DNA of 64,000 nucleotides. Source: Paenibacillus sp. JNUCC32 (GTDB lineage: Bacteria; Bacillota; Bacilli; Paenibacillales; Paenibacillaceae). Position 1 is the stretch's first letter. The number at the start of each line of letters is the position of its first letter. The DNA is taken from positions 186,001 through 250,000 of the forward strand of contig NZ_CP062260.1 of assembly GCF_014863545.1 (NCBI RefSeq), read 5' to 3'. Of this stretch, positions 17,151 through 25,630 are shown piece by piece. The position numbers and the translations under genes were made by a program. The notes under the pieces were generated by a model that was not told the DNA's origin, searched no databases, and worked only from the letters and a program-made list of their open reading frames with translations.

Positions 17151-18341
17151 ATGATCATTAAACCTAGAACACGCGGATTTATTTGCACGACATCCCATCC
17201 TGTAGGCTGCGAAGCCCAAGTGCAGGAGCAGATCGATTATGTACTGAAGCAGCCTGGAATCGAAGGGCCGCGCAATGTGCTGGTCATCGGCGCCTCCACG
17301 GGGTATGGCTTGTCGGCCAGAATAGCTGCCGCATTCGGCGCCCGGGCGAATACCGTAGGCGTGTATCGTCCAAGCCAGGCCACCGAGAAACGGACCGCAT
17401 CCGCGGGCTGGTACAATTCGGCCGCTTTCGAGAAGGCAGCGGATGCCGCCGGCTTGAAATCGTACAGCGTGACGGGAGATGCCTTCACGCAGGAGACCAA
17501 AGCCAAAACGGTTGAACTGATCCGCAAAGAGCTGGGCCAGGTCGATCTCGTGGTCTACAGCGTTGCATCGGCTCGCCGCACGCTCCCTGAAACAGGCGAG
17601 ACGGTCAGCTCGGTATTGAAGCCGATCGGACCAGCGTATACCAACAAAACGGTTAACTTCCACACCGGTGAAGTGACGGAGGTTACGATTGAACCGGCAA
17701 CGGAAGAGGAAGTGAGGAACACCGTTGAGGTCATGGGCGGCGACGATTGGGAATTGTGGATGAACGAGCTGGCGGAAGGCGGCGTATTGGCTCCTGACGT
17801 GACGACCATTGCGTTCTCTTATATCGGCTCCGAGATTACCAAGGCCATTTACCGGGACGGATCTATTGGACAAGCCAAGGATCACTTGGAGGCCACCGCG
17901 CTGAAACTGAGCGAGAAGCTTGCCACCGGAGGCGGACGCGCATACGTTACGGTGAGCAAAGCGTTAGTGACTCAATCCAGCTCGGCGATTCCGGTCGTGC
18001 CGCTGTACGTATCGGCGCTGTACAAAGTCATGAAGGAAAAGGGGCTGCACGAGGGCTGCATCGAGCAGATTTACCGTCTGTTCTCCGATCGTCTCTATAA
18101 CGGGCAAGAAACCCCGGTGGACGAGAAGGGCCGTATCCGTATCGACGATTGGGAGCTTCGCGAGGACGTTCAGGCCGAAGTAGCCGAATTGTGGAGCAAA
18201 GTGACCAGTGAAAATATCGAAGACTTGACCGACCTTGCCGGTTACCGCCGCGAGTTCTTCCAGTTGTTCGGCTTTGAAACCGACGGCGTGGATTATGATG
18301 CGGATGTAAATCCCGTGGTCGACAATCCGAAAGCCATTTAA
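17151..18341 (+). CDS. fabV: Trans-2-enoyl-CoA/ACP reductase FabV
   Basis: 396 residues, the normal FabV length. The start MIIKPRTRGFICTTSHPVGC and GASTGYGLS are hallmarks. The catalytic pair Tyr234-x8-Lys243 lies in IYRDGSIGQAK, the spacing that separates FabV from FabI. It catalyses the last, NADH-dependent step of fatty-acid elongation. FabV enzymes are known to tolerate triclosan. AGAGAGG lies 9 bases before ATG 17151. The gene stands alone with terminators on both sides, so it may be an accessory reductase rather than part of a fab operon. Confidence 0.95.
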   Translation: MIIKPRTRGFICTTSHPVGCEAQVQEQIDYVLKQPGIEGPRNVLVIGASTGYGLSARIAAAFGARANTVGVYRPSQATEKRTASAGWYNSAAFEKAADAAGLKSYSVTGDAFTQETKAKTVELIRKELGQVDLVVYSVASARRTLPETGETVSSVLKPIGPAYTNKTVNFHTGEVTEVTIEPATEEEVRNTVEVMGGDDWELWMNELAEGGVLAPDVTTIAFSYIGSEITKAIYRDGSIGQAKDHLEATALKLSEKLATGGGRAYVTVSKALVTQSSSAIPVVPLYVSALYKVMKEKGLHEGCIEQIYRLFSDRLYNGQETPVDEKGRIRIDDWELREDVQAEVAELWSKVTSENIEDLTDLAGYRREFFQLFGFETDGVDYDADVNPVVDNPKAI

Positions 18342-18351
18342 TCGAGCAAAG

Positions 18352-18385
18352 GCGAGCTCCGGAAAGGATCCGGGCTCGCTTTTTT
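18352..18385 (+). terminator. Terminator after fabV
   Basis: Stem GCGAGCTCCGG (18352-18362) / CCGGGCTCGC (18370-18379) then TTTTTT. Confidence 0.88.
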
Positions 18386-18456
18386 ATATCGCCAAGGGGT
18401 AAACCTGAATATGCGCATCCGCAGCGTACCATTTCCCGAAAGTGAAATTCCCTGAT

Positions 18457-19149
18457 TCAGGTTATAGGGATGTAGATCTGGGTCTTCGAGGCATGCACCG
18501 AGGTTCTCAGCTCCAAGCTGTAGTGTTCGGGGTTCGGCATAAGTCCGCGTTGTTTCAGCAGCTGAAGAACATAGGAGTAGGACTGGTCGGTATCCTCCCG
18601 CTCGGAATGGCCCTCATGGGTGTACATCGCATACTCCTGCGTCGGCAGGGTTAAACCCACCATCCGCTCCGGCATATCCCGGATCGTGCTGACCTCGAAC
18701 CCTGCTACATAATGATAGATCGGCTGCCGATTCAAAACAGCAGCAATAAACAAGGGGTTCGGCGTTTTATGGCGGATATAGGGAATCTCCTCCATCCGGT
18801 TTTGAAGCTCCTGCCACAGCCTGGGCTTGAGGGCCTGAGACATGTAATAGGCCGTGAAGGGGAGCTTCATCTCCAGGCCGACGATCAGCGTCCGCGGTTT
18901 GATGATCCGCTGAATGGTCTCGTTCGTCTGCTCGGATCGTTCCCGCTTCTGCCGAGAAGTCAGGATGGAATAGCCGCCATTCTTTCCTTCATTGGCGTAT
19001 AAGGGAACGCCTAGCCGAGACAGTTCATGAAGATAGCGGAGCATCGTACGATACGAGACCGAGAATTCCTCGGCTAACTCGCCGACGGTGAAGTTCTGCC
19101 GTTCATACACTCGCTGCATGACGTTAAGGATCCGTTCGGTTTTGGGCAT
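18457..19149 (-). CDS. HTH transcriptional regulator with C-terminal GyrI-like effector domain
   Basis: 230 residues. The N-terminus is a DeoR/HTH_11-type winged helix (RILNVMQRVYERQNFTVGEL with VSYRTMLRYLHELSRLGVPL). From about residue 85 to the end it matches the GyrI-like/AraC effector-binding fold (VAGFEVS, LTLPTQEYAMYTHEGH, TQIYIPI). This is a one-component sensor of an organic ligand. It is divergent from a stand-alone GyrI-like protein whose C-terminus has the same block order, so the two domains are probably related. The shared 95-bp gap is AT-rich and likely holds both promoters. Confidence 0.8.
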   Translation of the reverse strand: MPKTERILNVMQRVYERQNFTVGELAEEFSVSYRTMLRYLHELSRLGVPLYANEGKNGGYSILTSRQKRERSEQTNETIQRIIKPRTLIVGLEMKLPFTAYYMSQALKPRLWQELQNRMEEIPYIRHKTPNPLFIAAVLNRQPIYHYVAGFEVSTIRDMPERMVGLTLPTQEYAMYTHEGHSEREDTDQSYSYVLQLLKQRGLMPNPEHYSLELRTSVHASKTQIYIPIT

Positions 19150-19244
19150 AAATCTGCTCCTTGAGTATTTTATATACTGTGACAGTTTCTGGCATAGTTC
19201 AAGTATATAATGAAACTAAAAAGAGGATAAAGGAGTATTTACCG

Positions 19245-19739
19245 ATGAACATTGATCAACGAAATGAAGCAGCGGTTACAAGAAAGCCGGCATTTCAGGC
19301 GGTTGGATTGAAATGGGAGGGCACATTTGCCGAGGCAGGCGCGGGCGGAATCCGGGCGGTGCAGCGGACGCTGCAAGAGCGGCTCGCGGAGATTCCTCAC
19401 GCAATCCATGCGGACACCCTGCTGGGGTTATCTTACCACGCGGCTCCCGGGGGTGACGGATTCATCCATTATGCCGTCGTCGAAGTGGAGCGGATTGAGG
19501 AAGTACCGGAAGGGATGGTTACGATATCCGTTCCCGCATTAACCTATGCCGCTTGTTCCCATCGCAAAGGGCAGAGCATCGACCAATCTTACAACAATAT
19601 CTATGCCTGGATTGCGGAACAAGGCTACTCGGAATACAACCCGGATCATTTAACGCATTTTGAACAATATCCGATGAGTCAAGACCCGTATACGGATGAC
19701 CCTGAGTTTATGATCATGATTCCCGTTCAAACGGAATAG
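19245..19739 (+). CDS. Stand-alone GyrI-like (effector-binding) domain protein
   Basis: 164 residues from the ATG at 19245 (AAAGGAG 9 bases upstream). No DNA-binding domain is present. Features are AFQAVGLKWEG, then MVTISVPALTYAACSHRKG and a final FMIMIPVQ, the pattern of GyrI-like ligand-binding domains. Such proteins bind or sometimes hydrolyse small cationic or drug-like molecules. The divergent regulator has the same domain fused to a helix-turn-helix, so this protein may be its target and titrate the same ligand. That is inference. Confidence 0.75.
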   Translation: MNIDQRNEAAVTRKPAFQAVGLKWEGTFAEAGAGGIRAVQRTLQERLAEIPHAIHADTLLGLSYHAAPGGDGFIHYAVVEVERIEEVPEGMVTISVPALTYAACSHRKGQSIDQSYNNIYAWIAEQGYSEYNPDHLTHFEQYPMSQDPYTDDPEFMIMIPVQTE

Positions 19740-19817
19740 CCGGATCTGACAGGAACACCGCAGGCATCAAAGGACGGACTTTCTAGCCTTATATACAAAC
19801 TTATGCGAAAAGCCGCA

Positions 19818-19847
19818 AACCGCTCTGATGAAGAGCGGTTTTTTTTA
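19818..19847 (+). terminator. Terminator after the GyrI-like gene
   Basis: Stem AACCGCTCT (19818-19826) / AGAGCGGTT (19832-19840) with an eight-T tail. Confidence 0.9.
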
Positions 19848-19919
19848 TATTTCCATCTTGATGCGCATGGAGGATATCTAGTTTATCCGCCTGCCGACGC
19901 GTTAATCAGTATAGAGTAA

Positions 19920-20024
19920 ACGATTGATCATTTTGGGCCCTATCCGGTGCTCATCGGCACGGCGGCATTGTTAACGGCGGGATGGTTGGCGCTGGGGCTG
20001 TTTCATTTCGGCAGGAAAACATGA
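19920..20024 (+). pseudogene. C-terminal remnant of a membrane transporter (MFS-like)
   Basis: A frame preceded directly by TAA reads TIDHFGPYPVLIGTAALL and continues to LGLFHFGRKT with TGA at 20022-20024. It looks like the last membrane helix and basic tail of a transporter such as an MFS pump. There is no start codon or ribosome binding site, and the rest of the gene is absent. The remainder of 19848-20106 shows no other feature. Confidence 0.5.
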
Positions 20025-20106
20025 TGGGGAATCACTGCACCATAGTCGGCCGTGATTTATGACTTTTGATGCGGTGAGCCCCTAAACATGTCTTCAGCAG
20101 CAATAC

Positions 20107-20964
20107 TTATTGCGCCTTTCGAATGACAGGAATCCATAATTCGTTCTTATACTCGTCCGGGGGAAGATAGCATTCGATTGCAGGCAGCGGCGCTAGATCG
20201 TAGGCATGGGACGGGATCCACTCGGTATAAAGACGCTTCCACATCTCCGCAATACGGCTCGGATCTCCTTCCAGCTCGAATACCGCCCATGCAGCGGCAG
20301 GGAAATGCCGCAACACCATCGGTTCCGGAGGATTATGCGTCGATACGACGGACATGATGTAGTCGAAATACTCGTTCTTTCCGTAGTCGCCGTCTGCACA
20401 AACCCCGAGAATTCCCCGGATGGGATGGTCTTGCGCACGGTAGTTCCACAGCTTGTCGAAGATGCCTTCCGCATGGGCGCCTTTCCAGAGAAAAGGAACC
20501 TCTTCATAGGCGCGCTGCGTGCTTACTTGCTTCTTGAAACCGACAACGGAAAATGCCTTCATTTCTTCGATTCTGTAATTCATTTCGGCAGCCCCTCGCA
20601 TGGAGAATTGAAAGGAGATGCGGGGATAGGCCTTCAGCTTGGTACCGGCTTGGCGGGCGGCCGTCGGCGTTGTGCCGTGCATGTTCTGGAATGCACGCGC
20701 GAACGCCTCCGGGGAATCATAGCCGTATTTAAGTGCAAGGTCGATGACCTTGATGTCGCTGTTTTGCAGCTCGTAAGCGGCCAGCGTCAATCTCCGTCTC
20801 CGTATGTATTCGGAGAGCGTGACATCCGTAACGAACGGAAACATGCGTTGAAAATGGTATACAGAGCAGCAGGCGATCTTCGCCGCTTCAGCGTAATCGA
20901 TCTCCTCGGTTATGTGCGCTTCTATATAGCCGATGGCTTCATTCATCCGCTGGACCCAATCCAT
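20107..20964 (-). CDS. AraC-family regulator with GyrI-like effector domain
   Basis: 285 residues from the ATG at 20964 (AAAGGATG upstream). Two AraC helix-turn-helix motifs occupy about residues 8-105 (EIDYAEAAKIACCSVYHFQR; VIDLALKYGYDSPEAFARAF). A GyrI-like effector-binding domain follows from about 125 to the end (KAFSVVGFKKQVS, WIPVIRKAQ). The order matches Rob/SoxS-like multidrug-sensing regulators. The frame is open further upstream, but only this start has a site and fits family length. It is the third GyrI-like domain within 2.6 kb. Confidence 0.88.
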   Translation of the reverse strand: MDWVQRMNEAIGYIEAHITEEIDYAEAAKIACCSVYHFQRMFPFVTDVTLSEYIRRRRLTLAAYELQNSDIKVIDLALKYGYDSPEAFARAFQNMHGTTPTAARQAGTKLKAYPRISFQFSMRGAAEMNYRIEEMKAFSVVGFKKQVSTQRAYEEVPFLWKGAHAEGIFDKLWNYRAQDHPIRGILGVCADGDYGKNEYFDYIMSVVSTHNPPEPMVLRHFPAAAWAVFELEGDPSRIAEMWKRLYTEWIPSHAYDLAPLPAIECYLPPDEYKNELWIPVIRKAQ

Positions 20965-21112
20965 CCGGTCATCATCCTTTCTAAGATCAATATATAAGAA
21001 GTCATAGCAGGTAGGCCTAGCCGTTTCTGCACGGATTTCGCTAGCCATGCTATGCTATGTCCCTGTATCCGCGAGCTGAGATTCCGTTGGAAACGCAAGC
21101 TGCAAATGCCGC

Positions 21113-22225
21113 TTAGCGGTCTGCGGCATTCGGATTCGGATGTCCATATTTTACGAGCACATGCCACAGCTGTTTGAGATGCTGAAAAGTTTCTTCATAG
21201 GTTCCCCAATCGCTCCAAGAGCTTGGATCATCCTCCAGGTGAGCAGCCGCTTTGCCGATGATGGCCGCATCCAGGACGCCTTTCGAGCCTGCGTAGCTCT
21301 GGTCGATCCGCTTGGCGAGCGGCGGCATGGCGGGTCCCCGGAAGTTATTGGGGACATCCTGCACGGCAAGAGAGAACCCCGGATGCCAGGACAGGGCAAG
21401 ATGATATCGCTCACACAGCGCGTGGAGCAGGCGGCCGATCGGGGTATGCTTGTAGGACGGATCGGCAACCAGGGCCTCCGCATCGCTGGATAAGTCGATG
21501 GGACCATGGATCTGTGCTTCAATATAATCGTCCAAGGAGCGGCCGACCGGTCCGGTGGGACCGGTATGCGATGAAGGAAGATGAATCAGCCGCTCCAGCA
21601 TAGCTGGAATATTTACATTCGGAGAACCCAGGGCCGAGCCGGTGGATTCCACTTGCTGCAAGAGCGCAGCGAGAATCGAATCCCACTGACGTATGGTGCC
21701 TACAAACTCGGGACCTGCGTGACTGTCACCGAATGTAAAGGTGCTGCGCTTCAATATGCCCGGGGACAGCACCAGAAAACAAGAACCGAAGCGGGGAGAC
21801 CCCCCGTCAGCATAATTCATGAGATTGAGTGCGCCGTACTTCGGCCGCTCGTCATGGCGAACGCCGGGCTGCTGGTAGGCTCCGCCAAACAGGAGCCGTT
21901 CCCATTGGTCGCGGTCGCCGCCCGGGTAGGCCGTACGGCTTCCGTTGGTCACGCTCGTGATGAACTGGTTATGATATACGCCTTCCGTCAGGAGAGATTC
22001 GATAACGGAGCGGCCTGTAGGCAGTATCCGATCCGGATGGAAATTCAACGTGACCCGGGCATGCTTTTCGATGAGCTTTAACTGTCGGCGCATCGTCACG
22101 GATTCTTTTCCATGTTTTCGTAAAATATGCTCCGTCATGGCCGAGGTGCTCTTCCGTGCGTTCGCCGCTAACGATTCGACATGAAGAATCGCTTGTTGCT
22201 GCGCTTCGGTTAACCGTTCGCTCAT
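21113..22225 (-). CDS. DUF3626 domain-containing protein
   Basis: 370 residues from the ATG at 22225 (GGAGG 7 bases upstream, which rules out the ATG five codons earlier). The conserved DUF3626 core is present: VTLNFHPDR, GVYHNQF, NGSRTAYPGGDRDQWERLLF, RPKYGALNLMNY and PRFGSCFLVLSP, then FTFGDSH. The His, Asp and Arg pattern suggests a nucleotide- or phosphate-handling enzyme, perhaps a toxin-like ADP-ribosyl fold, but I know no proven function. It has no signal peptide or membrane helix. The C-terminal ~100 residues are less conserved. Confidence 0.78.
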   Translation of the reverse strand: MSERLTEAQQQAILHVESLAANARKSTSAMTEHILRKHGKESVTMRRQLKLIEKHARVTLNFHPDRILPTGRSVIESLLTEGVYHNQFITSVTNGSRTAYPGGDRDQWERLLFGGAYQQPGVRHDERPKYGALNLMNYADGGSPRFGSCFLVLSPGILKRSTFTFGDSHAGPEFVGTIRQWDSILAALLQQVESTGSALGSPNVNIPAMLERLIHLPSSHTGPTGPVGRSLDDYIEAQIHGPIDLSSDAEALVADPSYKHTPIGRLLHALCERYHLALSWHPGFSLAVQDVPNNFRGPAMPPLAKRIDQSYAGSKGVLDAAIIGKAAAHLEDDPSSWSDWGTYEETFQHLKQLWHVLVKYGHPNPNAADR

Positions 22226-22437
22226 TTTTGGATCCTCCATACCTTCATACTAAAATACAACGATACGATATTCCTCACTTCTATCCCTGATGCGTAGATT
22301 CCTCTATGGATGCGGATTTCGTGTTTCAGGAGTGTTGGACAGCCTTTGCTCTCAGAACATCCGAAATGATTGCCCGAGGCCAAGACGTCATGCTTTAATG
22401 TAACTACACAAACGAATCCAAGGTGATGGAGGTTACC

Positions 22438-23199
22438 ATGCAGCCCAATTTCAGCATTCAGGATAAAATCGCAATCGTGACGGGTGCCAGCAAAGGCATC
22501 GGTTACGGACTAGCCCAAGCGCTCGCAGCGGCAGGAGCCAAGGTTGCCGTTATGGCACGTAGCAAAGCGTCGCTGGATCGATTGGTTGAGGAAATCTTCA
22601 TGGCGGGAGGCCAGGCCAAGGCCTATGAGCTGGATGTGCGCAATGTGGAGCAGATCCGATTCGTATTTGGACAGGTAGCCAAGGACTTTGGCCGTCTGGA
22701 TATCGTGGTCAATAACGCGGGTTTGGGAGAGGGCATGCTCGCGGAAGACATCACGGAAGATTACTGGGACGAGATGATGGACGTTAATTTGAAGGGCGTA
22801 TTTTTCTGCTGTCAGGCTGCCGGCCGCCTCATGCTGGAGCAGGGCTATGGAAAAATCATCAACGTCAGCTCGCAGGTCAGCATCGTCGGGATTACCGAAG
22901 GCGCTGCCTATTGCGCCTCCAAGGGCGGCGTTAACCAGCTGACGAAGGTGCTGGCGCTGGAGTGGTCCAGCCGGGGCGTCAACATCAATGCGGTCGGTCC
23001 CACCTTCATCCATACGCCGGGAACGGCCGAAAGATTGGACTCCCCCGAGTTCCGGGACGGCGTATTGGCACGGATCCCGGCAGGCCGGATCGGCACCATA
23101 GGTGATGTGGCCGGCGCCGTTATCTATTTGGCATCGCCGGCATCCGACCTCGTTACGGGCACCTTGCTGCTTGTGGATGGCGGCTGGACGGCACAATAG
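22438..23199 (+). CDS. SDR-family oxidoreductase
   Basis: 253 residues from the ATG at 22438 (GGAGG upstream). Classical SDR motifs are TGASKGIG, NNAG, and Ser plus YCASKGG (Tyr-x3-Lys). The cofactor-loop Arg in VMARSK favours NADP(H). It resembles gluconate 5-dehydrogenase and 3-oxoacyl-ACP-reductase-like members. The substrate is unknown. It is followed within 20 bp by a decayed gene fragment rather than a partner gene. Confidence 0.88.
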   Translation: MQPNFSIQDKIAIVTGASKGIGYGLAQALAAAGAKVAVMARSKASLDRLVEEIFMAGGQAKAYELDVRNVEQIRFVFGQVAKDFGRLDIVVNNAGLGEGMLAEDITEDYWDEMMDVNLKGVFFCCQAAGRLMLEQGYGKIINVSSQVSIVGITEGAAYCASKGGVNQLTKVLALEWSSRGVNINAVGPTFIHTPGTAERLDSPEFRDGVLARIPAGRIGTIGDVAGAVIYLASPASDLVTGTLLLVDGGWTAQ

Positions 23200-23212
23200 G
23201 GATGACGGAATA

Positions 23213-23402
23213 AGCCTGAGTGAGCTGAATCCGGCGGCCCGACAATTCTTTGATCGTTTGCCCTACAGCCAACCAGCGCCGCTTGGCGCTGTCGATTGAA
23301 GGAGCCAAGACGATGGAGACGCGTTAGCGGCGAATCGATAAATCGGTCACGCTTCTGAACGGGGGACGTGCGCAGAAAGACGGTGAATTCCTTCCGGTCA
23401 AA
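23213..23402 (+). pseudogene. Decayed C-terminal fragment of a YdeI/OmpD-associated-like protein
   Basis: One frame reads SLSELNPAARQFFDRLPYSQ. Near 23265 the similarity moves to another frame reading QRRLALSIEGAKTMETR, hits TAG at 23334-23336 and resumes RRIDKSVTLLNGGR. The combined pattern (FF-x-LP-S-x-RR, I-x-EAK-x-ETR-x-RRI-x-K) is the C-terminal signature of the YdeI/OmdA family. At least one frameshift and one stop are present, and the N-terminal two thirds are missing. Confidence 0.6.
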
Positions 23403-23404
23403 TC

Positions 23405-23444
23405 AAAGAACCCGGTTCTGCCTTGGCAATACCGGGTTCTTTTT
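23405..23444. terminator. Bidirectional terminator
   Basis: A 12-bp stem AAAGAACCCGGT (23405-23416) / ACCGGGTTCTTT (23431-23442) at the end of the MORN gene on the minus strand. Confidence 0.85.
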
Positions 23445-23452
23445 ATGGCGGG

Positions 23453-24191
23453 TTATTTTAACGGAACCTGCTTGGACAAGGCTTCGAATTGCTGCAGATG
23501 CGGAGCCATTTTGGTTTGAATGCTCTTGAAGTATCGGAGCGCGGCGTCGTTCTGACGCTGCTCGGCCGCCGAATTGGCCGGGAAGATCGAGTAACGATGG
23601 TTGACGGAACCATTCTTGTATTGAGCGCTGAACATCGTTCCGCTCGCCCAGTTTTTCTTCATGTTCTGATTGGTGCCCATAATCACGAGCAGTTCCTTGC
23701 CCTTCTTGTAGGTAAAGCTGTAGTCGGGATCGGCCACGGCATGAATGACATCGTATCCGCTTTGGAAGACGCCTGCCTTGAATATCCCTTTCTGGATCTG
23801 GTTCCATCGGACGGACCCGTCCGGCAATGTCACCTTATGGGTCAGGATGCCTTCGCCATCCATTTTGTCATGGTTCCAGCGGCCGCTGTACACCACCTTA
23901 TGCGTTTCGCCGTCCAATTGGTATTCGTTAATGTATTTACCGCTCCCGGCACGCTTCCCGTCCATGAAATCGCCGGAATATTGTTTGCCGTTGCCCCACT
24001 TGATGGTGCCGCGTCCGTTAGGCTGGCCGTTAGCCGCTTCGCCGTAATAGGACGTCCGTTCGGAAATTTGTATCCATTCCTTGGCGGAGGCCGCGTCGGC
24101 AGATGCCGGCTGCAGGGCCAGAGAAGAGACTGTAAGCGAAGCGGTGAGCGTTAAGGTTACTGATAATGCCGTTCGTTATTTCATGAACATG
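23453..24191 (-). pseudogene. Secreted MORN-repeat protein with a stop at codon 5
   Basis: From ATG 24191 (AAAGGAG upstream) the frame reads MFMK, then TAA (24177-24179), then continues without break: RTALSVTLTLTASLTVSSL, LQPASADA, a signal peptide with an Ala-x-Ala cleavage site. It then gives MORN-type repeats (YYGEAANGQPNGRGTIKWGN; YSGDFMDGKRAGSGKY; YSGRWNHDKMDGEGIL) and a C-terminal domain of about 120 residues ending QVPLK. No alternative start after the stop would keep the signal peptide. The next ATG is at 23965, inside the repeats. Everything else is intact, so the stop is recent, or is a sequencing error. Confidence 0.75.
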
Positions 24192-24421
24192 TAGGCTCCT
24201 TTGTTGATATGGTACTATTATACACTTCTCTGGAAACTTCTTCATTCCCCAATATGTCCTATATAATGAAGTGAAGGAGGATGATGGGCTATCGTCCTGA
24301 AGCTGCCTTGCTTGTATTATCGATAATTGTTGAATGCGCCGCCTAATGGAAGGGTATATGATTTAACGGGGGCGGATAGGGTGAAGTTTAGGATGGAAAC
24401 GATAATGGGAGGGAACAGGAT

Positions 24422-25483
24422 ATGACATATGAAGATAACGCACCCGGCTGGGACGCGATTGACGAGGCGCTGCTGAAGTTATATGGAGAGCAGGAGCCGA
24501 AGCATTACGGAGCGCTGATTCCGTATGCGCTTGGAGGACCTGATCCGCTGAATGGAATCAGCGCTTATGTCTTGGATACGCCAATGCCGCATTGGCATAT
24601 GGTTACCTATGGTTTTAGCGAGCTGTATGATAGAGAATCGGATCATCTGGAGGAGAGCGGTTACGGATTCGAATTGACGTTGAGGCTGGCTAAGCCGGAG
24701 GATGAGGAAGAGCCGCCGGCATGGGCGCTAAATCTGCTTCAGAATATGGGGAGATACGTGTTTAATAGCGGGAATATTTTTCGCTCGGGCGATTATTTGG
24801 ATGCCAATGGACCGATCTGCCTGGGTGCCGATACGCAGCTGACCGCACTCGCCTTTGTCGAGGATCCCGAGCTGCCGGCCATGGATACACCGAATGGGCG
24901 GGTCGAATTCCTGCAGATGATCGGCATTACCCGGGAAGAGCTTGAGGCGATGCAGACCTGGAATACGCTTGGCGTGCTGCAAGCTTGTGCAGAACATATG
25001 CCGCTTTACATAACGGATTTGAATCGGGATTCGTTTCTTAAGGTACCTTCGATCTCGGAAACCGTGGCTAGAGGAATGAAGGAGGAAGGCTCGAACACCG
25101 GATTTCTATATGTGAGCCAGCTGGCTTTTGAACCGGGAAAAAAGGGCTGGTTAAGCAAAACCCCGGCTGCGCTCCAAATCGGCGCCAAGCAGGCGGGCAT
25201 CATCGGCAAGCTGCTGCAGGGGCGAATTCTGAAGGAGAAGAGCTTGAGCCTTGTAGGTCCGGAGGTTCGGGTCGTATTTGAGCCGGGGAACGAGAGCCGC
25301 TGGACCGCGGAGGATGGAGATGTTACGTTGATCCTGGACGATCGGACGGCGGGTGAATTCTCAAGCCGTTTGGTTCCGCAGGTCAGCACCTTCGAGCTTT
25401 CCGGTTTACCTGGAATCCGAATTGACATCGTGAAGACGGAAATCAAGGATCAGGAAGGAAACGTTGTTCAAGTTATCGGGTAG
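24422..25483 (+). CDS. Suppressor-of-fused (SUFU) domain protein
   Basis: 353 residues. The SUFU-domain core is clear: HYGALIPYALGGPDPLNGIS, MPHWHMVTYGFSEL and GYGFELTLRL, in residues about 25-85. Bacterial SUFU-domain proteins are widespread, often act as immunity or partner proteins near toxins, and have no link to Hedgehog signalling. No toxin gene is adjacent. The C-terminal half (from about residue 200) is not recognised. GGGAGGG lies ahead of the ATG. It is probably cytoplasmic, as no signal peptide is present. Confidence 0.82.
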   Translation: MTYEDNAPGWDAIDEALLKLYGEQEPKHYGALIPYALGGPDPLNGISAYVLDTPMPHWHMVTYGFSELYDRESDHLEESGYGFELTLRLAKPEDEEEPPAWALNLLQNMGRYVFNSGNIFRSGDYLDANGPICLGADTQLTALAFVEDPELPAMDTPNGRVEFLQMIGITREELEAMQTWNTLGVLQACAEHMPLYITDLNRDSFLKVPSISETVARGMKEEGSNTGFLYVSQLAFEPGKKGWLSKTPAALQIGAKQAGIIGKLLQGRILKEKSLSLVGPEVRVVFEPGNESRWTAEDGDVTLILDDRTAGEFSSRLVPQVSTFELSGLPGIRIDIVKTEIKDQEGNVVQVIG

Positions 25484-25630
25484 CAGGTGAAAATATGAAT
25501 GACGCAGCTAGAAACAATTTCCTCTTCATATAAAATAGTTTACAATTAGTGTGATGTCTATATACTTATACTTTAAAGCAGTACATAAACATCATGTCAA
25601 AGCAAATGGACTGACAAAGGGAGGATAACA

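Noticed and set aside
24281..24346. Short plus-strand ORF (about 21 codons) after AAGGAGG
   Set aside because: The ribosome site touches the first ATG and the peptide has no recognisable features. It lies between two divergent promoters.
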